This document shows, one piece after another, positions 44,540 to 56,490 of a DNA stretch of 64,000 bases; the stretch's first letter is position 1; every line of letters starts with the position of its first letter. Below the pieces are notes generated by a model. That model searched no databases. It had not been told where the DNA came from and saw only the letters and a program-made list of their open reading frames with translations. The position numbers and the translations under genes are program-made. This DNA comes from Coccinella septempunctata (taxonomy: Eukaryota; Arthropoda; Insecta; Coleoptera; Coccinellidae), in assembly GCF_907165205.1 (NCBI RefSeq), contig NC_058189.1, positions 50,680,270-50,744,269 on the forward strand, read 5' to 3'.

Positions 44540-45150
44540 TTTCAACCGCTTCTTCAAGCCTTCAAAAATATGTAGCACAATTCCTTCATGGTACATTAAT
44601 TGGAGTAACCACAATATTCTAGTACTCGATAAAAAACTCTTTGTTTTTCTTTGTGAGTTTGTGGAACTATCTAGGAACATCGTATTACCTCCAGGATATG
44701 TCCTAGTGTCACTTGATGTTGTCTCACTCTTCATAAATGTGACAAGAACAATAGTCAAAAAGGTTAAATGCTAGTATGTAATGTAATATCAGCATATGCT
44801 GATATTACATTCCATCTCATATATAGGTACACAGTTGGAAAAAAGAACATTTCTACAGATGGTGGATTTTTCATTCGACACAAGCTATTTCATATTCGAG
44901 GGGAAAACCCACATGCAGATAGAGGGCACAACCATGGGAGGGATAACCAGTCCTATTGTGGCGTCAATTGTGATGGAAGATTTGGTCACAGTTGTTACTG
45001 AGAGAATTCTTTTTATCATCCCGTTTGTCCGTGTCTATGTGGACGATACAATAATGGCGATACCCGAAGAGAGAATTTCTTAATAAACTTTTTAGGCAGT
45101 CTGATGTCTGATATAGACTCCGAAACGTTACAACATAAAATTATAATTTC
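44540..45150. ncRNA. Hammerhead-ribozyme-like cores at Penelope ends (degenerate)
   Basis: Plus strand 45102-45130: CTGATGTCTGATATAGACTC followed by CGAAACGTT. Minus strand near 44527-44560: CTTGAAGAAGCGGTTGAAAT then ACTGCGAAACGTCG. Penelope terminal repeats are known to carry hammerhead motifs (CUGAUGA ... GAAAC). Both copies here lack a full CUGAUGA plus paired stem II, so self-cleavage is unlikely. Confidence 0.35.
44640..45085 (+). pseudogene. Penelope-like reverse transcriptase fragment
   Basis: The first block (44647-44768) reads VELSRNIVLPPGYVLVSLDV followed by VSLFINV; LVSLDVVSLFTN is the Penelope motif containing the first catalytic Asp. A frameshift and small deletion follow, then an open frame to 45083: FLQMVDFSFDTSYFIFEGKT, IEGTTMGGITSPIVASIVME (the GT.MG.P.SP block) and VRVYVDDTIMAIP, with the YVDD active site at 45036-45047. 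N-terminal and C-terminal parts are missing, including the GIY-YIG nuclease. Identification of the family is firm; the fragment cannot function. Confidence 0.8.
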
Positions 45151-45669
45151 AACGTTCTTTATTTTCAGTTCATTGTCAGGCAACAATTTTTTCTAGTTGA
45201 TTTGCTCCTGACAAATTAGTGCAAGAATTTACACAGGAGCAAATCGTCTATTTCATTGATTTTGTCCTTTGCCCTACAACACACTTATATACTTAGATAC
45301 ATAATTGTATCAATTTAGAATGCTGATTAATATGCTCTAAATTGGAATATTTCTGCTATTCAAATACTTTTCTAGGTTATATTTATACATTCAAAATTCC
45401 AGTTCTGTAATTAGAACTGCAGAGATCATTGAAGATCTTTTGTGACCATATATTGACCTGCGTCTGAACTTTCAATACCTACTGATGGGATGTTAATCAT
45501 TCTTGAATGGACTATAAAGTTACAATCGAAAAAAGTCAAATTTTCTTCCTTGAAGAAAGAGATTTATTGGTGATTACTACAAATAAAACATTGTTTTCAC
45601 ACGTCATTAATGCTAGTTTAAAAACTAAGAAATTTAAAAAACTGAAAGAACAAGTACAAGTACAGTACT

Positions 45670-46815
45670 ATATAAGGAACTGACAATTTGGACGTGACTC
45701 AAGGTCACAGCGGTTCTTTGAAAATATAAAAAAAACTCTTTACTTGTACATACTCGAGCGTGTCAGATTTTCATACAGTTGGTTAATCTGGGTGTTGTAG
45801 ACGTGTTGACCCATTAATATGACAATAATCAGGGGGAGTTTTCTTAATCTGACACTTTGAAGATGATAAAAATCCCTTTTTTTCGAATATTTCCCTCCCT
45901 GTACCTCTAATCGTTTTTATATTCATTATGAAAATTGTAGATAATAAAATTCTACACAACTTTTGTCTGAAGCAATTTTACATACTCTTAATCATTCTCT
46001 AGTTAGAGGGCGATAAGGGCGAGAAGCTTAGCCACACATAGGAAAGGGCAAGGTCAATGTAGAATCCCAGTCTGATATACATTCATCCAATTGTCAAAAT
46101 GACAAGGTATTTCTTTGATGACAATTTCGAAATTAGTCACGAAAATATTAGTGTTGTCTGTGACTGAACCTTAGAATGTACTATTTTCCAACGAGTGAAT
46201 TTTCGCTTCAGCATGTATCGCTAAACACCTCGCATTAATCGTCATATATCTCAAAAACGTTTGAACGTAAAAAAAATTGCTTGGGACAAAATTTGTTGAA
46301 AATATTATGCTCTATAACTTTTATAATGAATGCGAAAAAGATTTGAAGCCCAGGGAAGGAGATAATTCAAAAAAACTGATTTTTGTGACCTTTATGGTCA
46401 ATTTTTATTGTTTCGGCTTGCTAAAACTGTCAGATTATATTTTTTTTGTTATTCTTGAATCATTTGCTTCAAAATAAAAAAAAAAGCGTGGTGGCTACCA
46501 CGCTCGAGAATGTACACGTGACATTTTTTTTGCAAGTTTGGCGCCCTCCCACACATTTTCGACACGCCTAAATTGTCAGATTAAGAGAATATATACTCTT
46601 CAACATGTAATTAACCACATATATCTTAATCTGACACACTCGAGTATGTACAATGATCGTTTTTTTTTTACTATTCTGACAGGCTGTCCTAGACAATTCC
46701 CCCTATATACAGGTCTAATTTTGGGTAGAGGTACTCTACAGGGTCCAAGGTATGTCCCCTTATATTAATCTGACACGCTCGAGTAAATCCCGAATTTCCC
46801 TCTTCGGCTCCCCAA
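45670..46815 (-). mobile_element. TIR element with repeated CTCGAGCGTGTCAGATT motif, copy 2
   Basis: Reverse orientation relative to copies 1 and 3. The motif occurs at 45753-45769, 46628-46644 (one mismatch) and 46767-46783. GCGCCCTCCCACACATTTTC, GAGATATATGAC-like and GGGATTTACTCGAGC blocks match copy 3 through most of its length. It lies next to the split MITE. No coding capacity; the short frames are artefacts. Confidence 0.7.
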
Positions 46816-48410
46816 CTATTAGAATTTTGTTTCGATTTGTATTTCCAAAATTGGTTTAATGCTGGACTAGAACGACTGAAAAACTTTCAATGAATTTAAA
46901 AGTAGAAAAACTTGAAAATCAGTTGTAATTTAGCAACGAAAAATGCAATTATCCCTTGAAGAGGGCTTTCAAATAATGAATAACTAGAACTTATTTAAAA
47001 TTATTAGATACCTTGTCAGAGTAAGGCTTAACGCACCACTTTTCAACAGAGCAACCACAAAACTATCGCTCTCCTGTGATAAGTAGGGATTTAGTGGAAA
47101 ACGCATCATAATTATTAACATTCACGCGTATTCAGTTTATGATGGATGGAATTTTTGGTCATGCGCACCAGACAAAGCACCCAAATAATCGAATTATTTT
47201 TTTAGGTTGGAATTAGGCCATCCCATCAATATTAAGATATTAATTGAGTTTGGATGGAATGAATAGATCATCCAGATGAAATGCATATCAAAAAAATCGG
47301 GTACCAGGATATGAATCCATAATTCAAAGTACAATTCACAACGATTTTATTGTGAGCGCCATATGTCCGTAACAATGGGTGCAAGCGATGAAATATTTGA
47401 TTTCATTAGTTCAGTAAATTGAATTCGGATTATGTAATACATCGTGAATTCATTCACGTATTGAAAATGGTATTATAAATTCATTTAATAATTCCCGGAA
47501 GAGTGAACAGATTTTGCATTTATCGAAATATATTTTTCGAAATGTTTTTGCCATTAGTGGAATGATGATAAAACAAGAAAATGGTGAACCGAAATCCAGG
47601 TTACACATTTAATATGATTGGAGCCTCCATAAATACAGGGTCACTCGTTTAACTCAAAAATGTGCATTTCACGAAACAGATTCCGCTATCTCTCGGGTGA
47701 AATTTTGAAGAAGAAAATATATCTTTTTGGACTGTTTGTACAATTTTAAAACAAAAATTCCGGGAGTTTTCAAAGGTTAGTCTTTTTTTGACATATTTGA
47801 CATAAGCTTTTTCCAGTACGGGACTGTGAAAGGTGACACCAACCGCAGGAAAATGGAAGAGATGGCTGAACCAACCATCTTTGTTTACAATGCTTCAGTA
47901 TATTCAAGAGTATCCCAATATTTTTTTGCACCATCAAATGGGGTGATATCGATAGCTTTTTCGAGTTTACATTGAATTACATCAAAATTTTACTTTCGAT
48001 ATCAAAAAATACGTCAAATTACAGGTGAGCCTAATGAAGACGTTCAGGATATCCACAATATTTTAATTTTTTATATAGTTGGTCACAATGACATAGACAT
48101 AGACATAGAAGTATATCTCTTTCTATGTCATTGGTCATAAAAAATGAGAAGCCCATTCTCAAAGTCATACTCAGATTGGGGTGAAATTGATAAGTACAAC
48201 TTTTATGCATTTTATCAAGTGGTATATGTCTAAAATTCTCAATTTATTTTTTTCAAGATTGATGTATCCGGTTCTTGAGTCTTTGATGATCTCTCATATT
48301 TCACATGGGTTGTCAAAGTGACCCCATCAAATTATCAAATCAATTTCACCCCATTTGATCGTATATTTAATACTGAATTGTGGAAATTCAAAGGGCAACT
48401 AATGAAACTA
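46816..48410. other. Non-coding stretch with one isolated element end
   Basis: CAGGGTCACTCGTTTAACTC at 47637 follows a TA and looks like a TACAGGGT-type end, but no partner was found. ATGACATAGACATAGACATA (48088) against TTCTATGTCAT (48121) makes a small hairpin with three ACATAG units. Confidence 0.4.
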
Positions 48411-48414
48411 TAAT

Positions 48415-48960
48415 ACCTATCATGTGAGAGTCCACAGAAAACTCTACAGCTAACCAAAAAGATATAGCAAAAGAAATGCAATCATCGACATAAACAATGG
48501 ACTGAGCAATACCCGCATGAAAGTGTCTGCTCTGTGGAAAGAGAGAAAGCTATGATGTGGCCATTACTTGTCTCTTTTCTATGGTATGTCCATAGAAAAG
48601 CAGTGCGTATGGACCAATCAAAATTCTAGAAAAAGACAACAACTGGCCGCATGATTGTTAATCTCTTTCAAATATTTCTGCCATTTTTACTAAATCCGAA
48701 TAAGGAATGCTCAGGCCATTCTTTATGACTATAGATGCAATTCAGTTCAGTGCCGATTGGAAGGGCGATGGCATAGAAGGTAGCAATGTTAAACTCACTG
48801 AGAAACTCGGTTGTGTCTATAAATAATCTGAGACCCCACAGAAAACTCAGTAGCTAACCGAGAAGATATACCAAAGGAGATGCAATTCAGATCAGAACCA
48901 ATTAGAAGGGCGATGACGTAGAAGGTAGCAAGGTTAAGTTCACCTCGGTTTGTTAATTAA
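48415..48960 (+). repeat. Degenerate duplication, two units
   Basis: GAAAACTCTACAGCTAACC (48437) and GAAAACTCAGTAGCTAACC (48844), each followed by a GAAGATATA-like word and ATGCAATC or ATGCAATTC, and AGAAGGTAGCAATGTTAAAC (48776) and AGAAGGTAGCAAGGTTAAGT (48918) show a repeat. Possibly LINE 3' UTR material. No coding. Confidence 0.55.
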
Positions 48961-49086
48961 TTGCAATGGGTGAAGTTATAAGTTATAAAGAATATTATCC
49001 AAGATAACTGGAACTTTTGTGCGAAAACGTTGTTTATCTAATGAATAAGTCACTGGTAATCCTGAAAATACTTTCACGAGTTAATA

Positions 49087-49492
49087 CAGGGTGTTCTACA
49101 AGCTCTATGACAAACTTTGATAGATGGTAGCTGTTCTTATTCTGATCATTTTTTTCCGATGAACATATATCCGATTCTTTTGTGTTCAGAAGATACAAGC
49201 ATTTCAAAAATGTTCAAATCATAATAATAAACGGAAATTTTAAAACTATGAAAATTTTTCAAAGTGTCTACTTTCTTCTTGAATGAAACAAGGGTCAAAT
49301 GAATAATTAAAATATCGTCTATTACCATATCAACCGATATTTACTGTAAGCCTACTTAATCAAAAGAAGAAAAAATGTTCTTCTAACTCTTAAACGAAAA
49401 CGAATCGGACCTATGTTCATAGGAAAAAAATGTTCAAAAGAAGCACCTCTACCTTCTGTCAAAGTTTGTCAAAGAGCTTGTAGAACACCCTG
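49087..49492. mobile_element. Fold-back element, TA-flanked
   Basis: Ends CAGGGTGTTCTACAAGCTCT and AGAGCTTGTAGAACACCCTG, TA at 49085-49086 and 49493-49494. Arms about 200 bp, including GACAAACTTTGATAGA and its partner and CCGATGAACATATATCCGAT with GGACCTATGTTCATAGG. No coding. Confidence 0.85.
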
Positions 49493-49493
49493 T

Positions 49494-50545
49494 ATATCAG
49501 ATTTGTTATTGCACCTCCTTTGCTATATCTTCTTGCAGCTAACACCATTTCTTTGTAGATCAAAAAACGACAATATTCATACGTTTCTTAGATTACCTAT
49601 CAAAAATATTCTATGTTCACATAGTATTTGTTTGCATGTGTATGTTCATCAATCTTGAGCACACCCATTAAAAAAATGTGGAAAAAATTTATTGCGTTCT
49701 TAAGTCTATTTTGGATTATTACCCGGGATAGAACAACAAATATGATAAATAATTCCGAATACATTCTGGCACCTCAGTATTTGTTGTTGGTGATAACACT
49801 GCACTGTGCATCCTCCATTGTGAGAATTTTTTTTTGATAATAGGTGTGGAAGTTTCTAGGCAGGGAAAGAGAATTGAAAGATAATCACAAAATTTTATAC
49901 TAGAATAGGTCTGTCAAAAAATATTAACCTTCAAAATTTCATAGCCTACTTGGAAACGATTTTTTTTTAAAGCACGTTATAAGACTATGGAATGGTATAT
50001 TTGGGAGATATGGTTGACTCGAAAATCTATGTGTATTTAAATATGATGTTAGTGAAAACAGAAAAAGTTGTTCCACAATTTCTTCCATTTATGCCGTTTT
50101 GATTTCATGTAATTTAATCTTTCTGATTATGCTAAAATCTACATAGCTTTCAGCGCAACTGAATATTTTATCATTTGAGATAGCAGGATTTACATCATTT
50201 ATGACTCAATAAAATCTTCTGATTTCACCGAAAGAAATGAAGGTATCTCGTATTTCTCAGGCCATTAATTCCACAAATTTCTGCGCGTATCGATCGGAAC
50301 TCTGGAAAGGATTTATACCGTGATGAATTTTCATTGAATGCGAGAGTCTCTTTTCGGTCAAATGCCACCCCATCCCTTTTGAATATTTTACGGGACCATG
50401 CTCATAGTCCTCCTCATTCAGCAATCCGATTGTACGGAGAAATAATTAATTTCAGAGTGGAATCGTCTATTTAGTTTTTCGAACGACAAGATCCCTTATT
50501 GGTCGTCAAGATTGTCGGGGATGTTGATAATATAGGTAGGAAATG
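49494..50545. other. Non-coding stretch, nothing recognised
   Basis: AT-rich. Small frames at 49413-49837 are not supported by any motif. Confidence 0.45.
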
Positions 50546-51997
50546 GTGGGCAAAATTCGTTGTCTACTGAGGGGATCTCGAAAACTATAGCAGCTAGAAG
50601 AAAACGGACGGCACATTCTCGAGATCTTTTTTCTTGACTAATCCAAAACTGAAAACAGATCCAGCCTAACGTTCATAGATTTTGAGTTATGAACGAAATT
50701 TGAGAAATTGTCATTTTTAATGAAGCTGAATAACTCGCTTATTTGAACTCGTATTCGTAATCTGTTGTTACATTCTAGAGGCACTTTTTTATGAGGAATT
50801 CGAATATGATATCAATAAATTTTTTGATCCAGTCATTTTTGAGATACGAAAGGGATTTCTGATTTTTCAAATGTAAACTATAGTTGAAAGTTCTTTCATC
50901 TTGCTGCAATTTTTTTGCTGATTTCAAAAATGTATGATATGTTGCTATTTACATTAATATAACGTTAGAAAAAAAATTCGATACTTATTCCTGCTTTTCG
51001 ATTCACTGTTGAATTTTCTGTAGTCTGGCGTAACCATAGCGACCGTTGAAAATGCATTATGGTTCGTGAACTCCACATAATCTTATGTGAACTCAACCAC
51101 CTGCGATAGGAATCACCGACTGACGAATAATTACTTCTTTTATATATCGATATCGAGATCGATATCCTTTTAAAGAGAGTAAAAGACTTTCGTCTGATTA
51201 TTGAAGAAGAAAATTTATTCAATTATCGTTTTTCTATTTATGAAAGAAACTTCAAGAGTCAGTAATATTATAAATAAAATACGATAGCTATCTATAATTA
51301 TAATTTTTACAGAAGTAAGATGATGAAAAATAGGTAATTCTGTAAACGGTAATATTCGAATTGTGAACCATCGTAAGATAAGCATGCCAAACATCGCCAG
51401 AACAATCGATGGCAAATTAATCATCGAAATTTTTAGTCAGCAATCCGCGATTTCAATCGTAGAGGCTCAGGTTCACAAAATATAATGCATATTCAACGGT
51501 TGCTATGATATCCCAGCCTACTTATATTTCAACAGAGAATCGAGAAGTAGGAAAAAGTATTGAATTTTTTTTCTCGTGTAACATTCATGGAATAGCAACA
51601 TATGATACATTTTTGAAATCAGCAAAAAAATTGCAGCAAGATGAAAGAACTTTCAACTATAGTTTACATTTGAGAAATCAGAAATCCCTTTCGTATCTCG
51701 AAAATGACTGGATCGAAAAATTTCTTAATATCATATTCGAATTCCTCATAAAAAAGGGCCTCTAGAATGTAACAACGGATTTCGAATACGAGTTCAAATA
51801 AGCGAGTTATTCAGCTTCATTAAAAATGACAATTTCTCAATTTTCGTTCATAACTCAAAATCTATGACTGTTAGGTGGATCTGTTTTCAGATTTGGAATA
51901 GTAAGGAAAAAAGAGCTAGAGAATGTGTCATCCGTTTTTTTCTAGCTGCTATAGTTCTAGAGATCCCTTCAGTAGACAACGAATTTTGCCCACGCTG
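50546..51997. mobile_element. Fold-back element, second copy of the 17849-19289 family
   Basis: GGTGGGCAAAATTCGTTGTC at the left and GACAACGAATTTTGCCCACG with CTG at the right. Interior blocks such as ATCCAGCCTAACGTTCATAG, GCGACCGTTGAAAATGCATT and AAAGAGAGTAAAAGACTTTC match the other copy. The left terminus is eroded (TACAG missing); the right one is intact and followed by TA. Confidence 0.85.
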
Positions 51998-52214
51998 TAC
52001 ATAACCCATCGACCTCATCTACCTTACAATTTCGAAGGTTCATACCGCACAGCGGCTTATTGGAACAAGCAAGCAATTCCGGAATCAACAACGGGAGTTC
52101 TCTCAATGAGAAGATAATATGGGGAAGCTTTGAGTATTCAACCCACATTGGGAGTTTACACTCATGATAACTCGACATCGACATAGGCTCAAGTATAATT
52201 TGGCTATACCAACC

Positions 52215-54480
52215 GTGTCCGCGAAGTTAGCACCCACTTTTTCGAAAATGAAAAAAATTTTGTTTGCATTCGTTAGTAACTATTTGTAACACCAAAATTT
52301 TCGTTTGTACCTCAAAGGTACTAGTAGAAAAACACCGCATTCCGCTGGGTGCTAACTTCACGGGCACCCACTGTTCCATTTCTCGCGAAAAATAATGTAC
52401 AGGGTTGGCAAATTTCGATGTTTTAGCACTATAGCTTTTAAACTTGTGGGATAGACAAAATCTGATACCCCATTCTCGTTCTCTTTTTCTTATAAACTAA
52501 CAAGAGTAGTAGTCATTTTTGGCCACCTTCTTTTGTTTTCGAGTTATAAGCGGAAATTGGAAAAATGGCGATTTCGAAATAAATTTATATCTCCGCTAAT
52601 ACTGATGATAGAGCTCTGAAATTAAAACATTATACAGGCACTTTTTAAGTAGAATCCAGTGGCGTGCTTGCCTCTTTAGAAGGATTTTTAATTACGAAGC
52701 TATGACCCAAAGTTATGTTTTTTTGAATGGAAACACTATATTTTTGTGCAATTTTTTGAAAGCTTAACTTTACTGATTTCAAAAATATATAACATCATGT
52801 GTTTTGTATCAATATAAATAATAGAAAATGGTCAAAAACCATTTTTTCTCAATATTTCTATGGTTTCAACTTTTGACGAGCACAGAAAAATAGAGCTTTC
52901 TATAACAAGAGCATTCTCCTTCCGGCAATGTCATTCTTTCTATGAGTTTTACCAATTTTCTCAAAATTTGAATCTTGGAGAAAGTGAGTAAGAAGAAAAG
53001 AAATGAAAGGACTAATAGAAGGAAACTGTGGTAATCATAAGATGCTACATTTTTCTATTCTCATCAAGAGTAGAAACCATAGAAATATTGAGAAAAAAGG
53101 TTTTTGACCATTTTCTATTATTTATATTGATACAAACCATATGATGTTATATATTTTTGAAATCAGTAAAAATTAAGCTTTCAAAAAATTGCACAGAAAT
53201 CTAGTGTTCCCATTTAAAAAAACATAACTTTGGGTCATGGCTTCGTAATTAAAAATCCTGCTAAAAAGGCAAACACGCCACTGGATTCAACTTAAAAAAG
53301 TGCCTGTATAATGTTTTCATTTCAGAGCTCTATCATCAGTATTAGCGGAGATATAAATTTATTTCGAAATCGCCATTTTTCCAATTTCAGCTTATAACTC
53401 GAAAACAAAAGAAGGTGGCCAAAAATGACTACTACTCTTGTTAGTTTCTCAGAAAAAGAGAACGAGAATGGGGTATCAGATTTTGTCTATCACCGCTGGT
53501 TTAAAAGCTGTAGTGCTAAAACATCGAAATTTGCCCACCCTGTACAGTTGGAAAGTTCATCGATAGTTACCATTTGTAACACAAAAATTTTTGTTTGTAA
53601 CCTAACCTATAATGGGAAAATGACCCACATTTTCGAAAATGAAGATAATTTTGTTTGCATTCGTTCGTAACTCGTTAGTAACTATTTGTAACACAAAAAT
53701 TTTCGTTTGTAACCTTACCTATGATGGGAAAATGACACCCCAAAAATGCGAAGTTAACACGCACTTTTTCGAAAATAAAGATAATTTTTTTTGCATTCGT
53801 TCGTAACTCGTTAGTAACTATCTGTAGCTCAAAAATTTTCGTTTGTGCCTCAAAGATAGTGCTAGAAAAACACCGCATTTCGCTGGGTGCTAACTTCACG
53901 GGCACTAGATTAGATTACAAGAAAAAAAAATTTGTGTTACAAATAGTTACTAACCTTGGACTTTCCAACTGTACTCTTTTTTCGCGAAAAATCGAACAGT
54001 GGGTGCCCGTGAAGTTAGCACCCAGCGGAATGCGGTGTTTTTCTAGCACTTTCTTTGAGGTACAAACGAAAATTTTTGTGTTACAAACAGTTACCTACTA
54101 ACGAGTTACGAACGAATGCAAAAAAATTATCTTCTTTTTCGAAAATGTAGGTGCTAACTTCGCATTTTGGAGGTGTCATTTTCCCATCATAGGTAAGGTT
54201 ACAAACGTAAATTTTTGTGTTACAAATAGTTACTAATGAGTTACGAACGAATCCAAAAAAAATTATCTTGATTTTCGAAAATGTGGGTGCTAGCTTCGCA
54301 TTTTGAGGGTGTCATTTTTCCATTATAGGTTAGGTTACAAACAAAAATTTTTGTGTTACAAATAGTTACTAACGATGAACTTTCCAACAGAACATTATTT
54401 TTCGCGAAAAATCGAACAGTGGGTGCCCGTGAAGTTAGCACCCAGCGAAATGCGGTGTTTTTCTACTAATACCTTGTTGA
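52215..54480. repeat. Tandem/inverted array of the ~250-bp unit, split by a fold-back
   Basis: Same unit as 35822-36335. Minus-oriented units occupy 52215-52397 and 53545-53905; plus-oriented units run 53906-54480, with GTGGGTGCCCGTGAAG at 53999 and 54419. The head-to-head turn is near 53906. A fold-back element interrupts a unit at the TA of AGTACAGTTGG. Frames here on either strand are artefacts. Confidence 0.8.
52400..53542. mobile_element. Fold-back element inserted in the array
   Basis: Ends CAGGGTTGGCAAATTTCGAT and ATCGAAATTTGCCCACCCTG, TA at 52398-52399 and 53543-53544. Arms roughly 500 bp, including ACCCCATTCTCGTTCTCTTT and its complement and AAAACCATTTTTTCTCAATA with its partner at 53085-53110. 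The flanks join to form an intact array unit, so it is a clean late insertion. Confidence 0.88.
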
Positions 54481-54970
54481 AGAGCAATAAGCGAGTTTGT
54501 CCATTTTATTTCAGTATATTTGAAATAATTGTTTTCATTCGAAATTCGAATAATCCTGAAATATTTCATAATCTCAAAAAGAAGATCTTTAACAGGTCTA
54601 AGCAAGTTTGAGCTTTATGCATTCGCCATTCTGCAAAACTCCAATACGAATGTAATTTGAAACTTCCTTCATCAGCGAAAAGTTTTCGGAGTTAATTCAT
54701 TGACATTAAGCCATTAATAGTTATTTATACAACAAGTGAGTTAAATGAATGTTTATTGATGAGAAGAAAGTTTAACGCACGAGCCCGAAGGGCGGGAGGT
54801 TTTCGAGATGCAATAATTTCAAAATGACCCTGTAACTTCCAAAGTTCAAACATACATCTAAAAACTGAGTTTGTCATGAAAAAGTAGCCTTCAAATTTCT
54901 AACTCAAAATTTTATATCTGCAACGGTTGCAGAAACACCCTTAGGGACAGCGACTTTGGGATGCACTTAC
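54481..54970. other. Non-coding stretch, nothing recognised
   Basis: AT-rich; no gene or repeat partner noticed. Confidence 0.4.
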
Positions 54971-55095
54971 TGGGTGGGCAAAATTGGTGATACGATGCCT
55001 GAACTAGAACTTTTCAACCCAACGAGATAGAGGAAAATTAATGTGTCATATCGTCTTTTTTCGAGAAACTAATAATGCCACCAACTGCAAGTTCT
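54971..55095. repeat. Left-arm fragment of the 38944-39295 fold-back family
   Basis: GGGTGGGCAAAATTGGTGAT, AACTTTTCAACCCAACGAGA and GAAACTAATAATGCCA match that family. The right arm is absent. Confidence 0.7.
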
Positions 55096-55727
55096 TGAAA
55101 AATCGTATACCTACCTAGGATTCTTCAATCAGCATTCAAAATTACTTTCTCTGCATTTAATTGTCTTTTTTTCTCGATAACTGTTCAAATTGCATCATTT
55201 CATTCTACTGGTGTGATTCAAGAATGAGGTTCCATTCAGAAAGAAGCAGTTCCATCGAATGTCATAAATATTTCAAGAGCGCCTTTATCTGGAAACGTTC
55301 GGAAATTGTAGTACACCGGTGAATTTCCAATTACTTCAAATATTTACCTTCTCTCTCTCTTCAAAGGGGCTCCACAAATATCAACCATACTTCAAGCGAT
55401 AGGAGCACGAAATTTGTGTTTATTTTGCATTCATCTGATAAGAAGGAAGAAATTTCATTGTTAATATATTATAAGACAAATATTCCGAAATATTAAGCCA
55501 GACATTGACGTGCGATTTTTAAACTGAAGGGCAACGACGTGAGTTCTCAACTCAGTAACTTGAAACATCTAACGGAGGAAAACACAATTCCCTGTATGGG
55601 GAATTCTCCTCAATTTGGGTTATCACAGCATATGTATGATTAAACTGAATAATTATGAGTTTCATTCATGAATTTTTAAAATGCACTGCGGAAAATATTT
55701 AAAATCATTCTTCAAATATGAGGTTTT
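55096..55727. other. Non-coding stretch, nothing recognised
   Basis: AT-rich with no supported feature. Confidence 0.4.
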
Positions 55728-56057
55728 AAAATTTAAATCGCTTCGTTTCTAGTTTACGATTTGGCAGCAGCGCCTACTAGAAAATAAAAAGAACAATGGT
55801 TTGTTTATAAAATAACGGTTGTTGAATGTTGATTTTCAGCCATTATAAGGCGCATATTCACTGGCGAGCCTCAACAGCAACCGGCCATAAAAATCCCATA
55901 AGATTTTACGACCTTCCTCGTTCGTCGAAGACTTCATAGATAGCCATCTTTGTCTATCTCATCAAGATAATGTATTTGTTGTGTTGTCCTTTATTATCAA
56001 CGCATATTTCAGTCGATGTTGCCAACTTGTGCAATAGAAACGAAACGCTTTAAATTT
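55728..56057. mobile_element. MITE, inverted copy of 40110-40440
   Basis: Ends ATCGCTTCGTTTCTAGTTTA and the complement of TGCAATAGAAACGAAACGCT are imperfect inverted repeats. Internal blocks AAGGCGCATATTCACTGGCG and AACCGGCCATAAAAATCCCA are shared with the other copy. Confidence 0.75.
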
Positions 56058-56409
56058 TAAATACCCATTTTTATTTTTCGTTTTTAAGTACTTTTTTTGG
56101 GGAAACGGTTGAAATGGATATTTCAAAATGTGACGTTTTAAAGATATTTCATAAAAAATACATAATTTTCGTCAGAAGGAGTATTCTCTATTGGAATAGT
56201 AGTAAGTTGTATAATTATATAAATAATAATACAACTAATAACCAAATAATAACTCAATAATAATCGGATCCCACAATTTAGTTCATCAAAAAGGAAAGTA
56301 GGTATAACCAATGCAGTGAAAAAGACAGGGAGGAATAAATATAGACAAAAAAACTCCCATTACCCAATTCACTTCTATGAAAACACTCGGTTGGCTATAA
56401 GATAATTTT

Positions 56410-56487
56410 CTCAAGTTTTTTTAACAAGAACGAAGGAAGGTTGGCACTCATGAAATGTCGCGAATGTCACAATGACGTTGGCACAAC
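56410..56487 (-). repeat. Dispersed repeat, uninterrupted copy of the 2440-2525 sequence
   Basis: AATTTTCTCAAGTTTTTTTA through GGTTGGCACTCATGAAATGT matches the complement of 2440-2525. GTTGGCACAACTT at its right end is the empty counterpart of the 9-bp target of the 871-2439 transposon. Confidence 0.65.
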
Positions 56488-56490
56488 TTA

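Larger units (their letters stand above)
44461..45287 (+). mobile_element. Penelope-like element fragment with inverted ends
   Basis: Bounded by GTGTGTTGTAGGGTATAGGA (about 44467) and CTTTGCCCTACAACACAC (about 45268-45285), which are inverted. The interior holds the reverse-transcriptase fragment. Both ends carry an ACGTTTCG/CGAAACGT word next to a possible ribozyme core. The GIY-YIG endonuclease is absent. Penelope elements commonly have terminal repeats in either orientation, which fits. Confidence 0.65.
44262..45516. mobile_element. MITE split by a Penelope-like insertion
   Basis: Left part (AATTTAAGTTGGTAATAACC, GTGAATCTATGCACTGA) and right part (45315-45516, ending ATTCTTGAATGGACTATA) correspond in order to the intact copy at 56491-56917. 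About 880 bases of Penelope-derived DNA lie between them. The extreme left TIR is lost. Confidence 0.7.

Noticed and set aside
53425..54611. Several frames in the 52-54 kb array
   Set aside because: All are produced by the repeated ~250-bp unit and the fold-back arm, in either strand.
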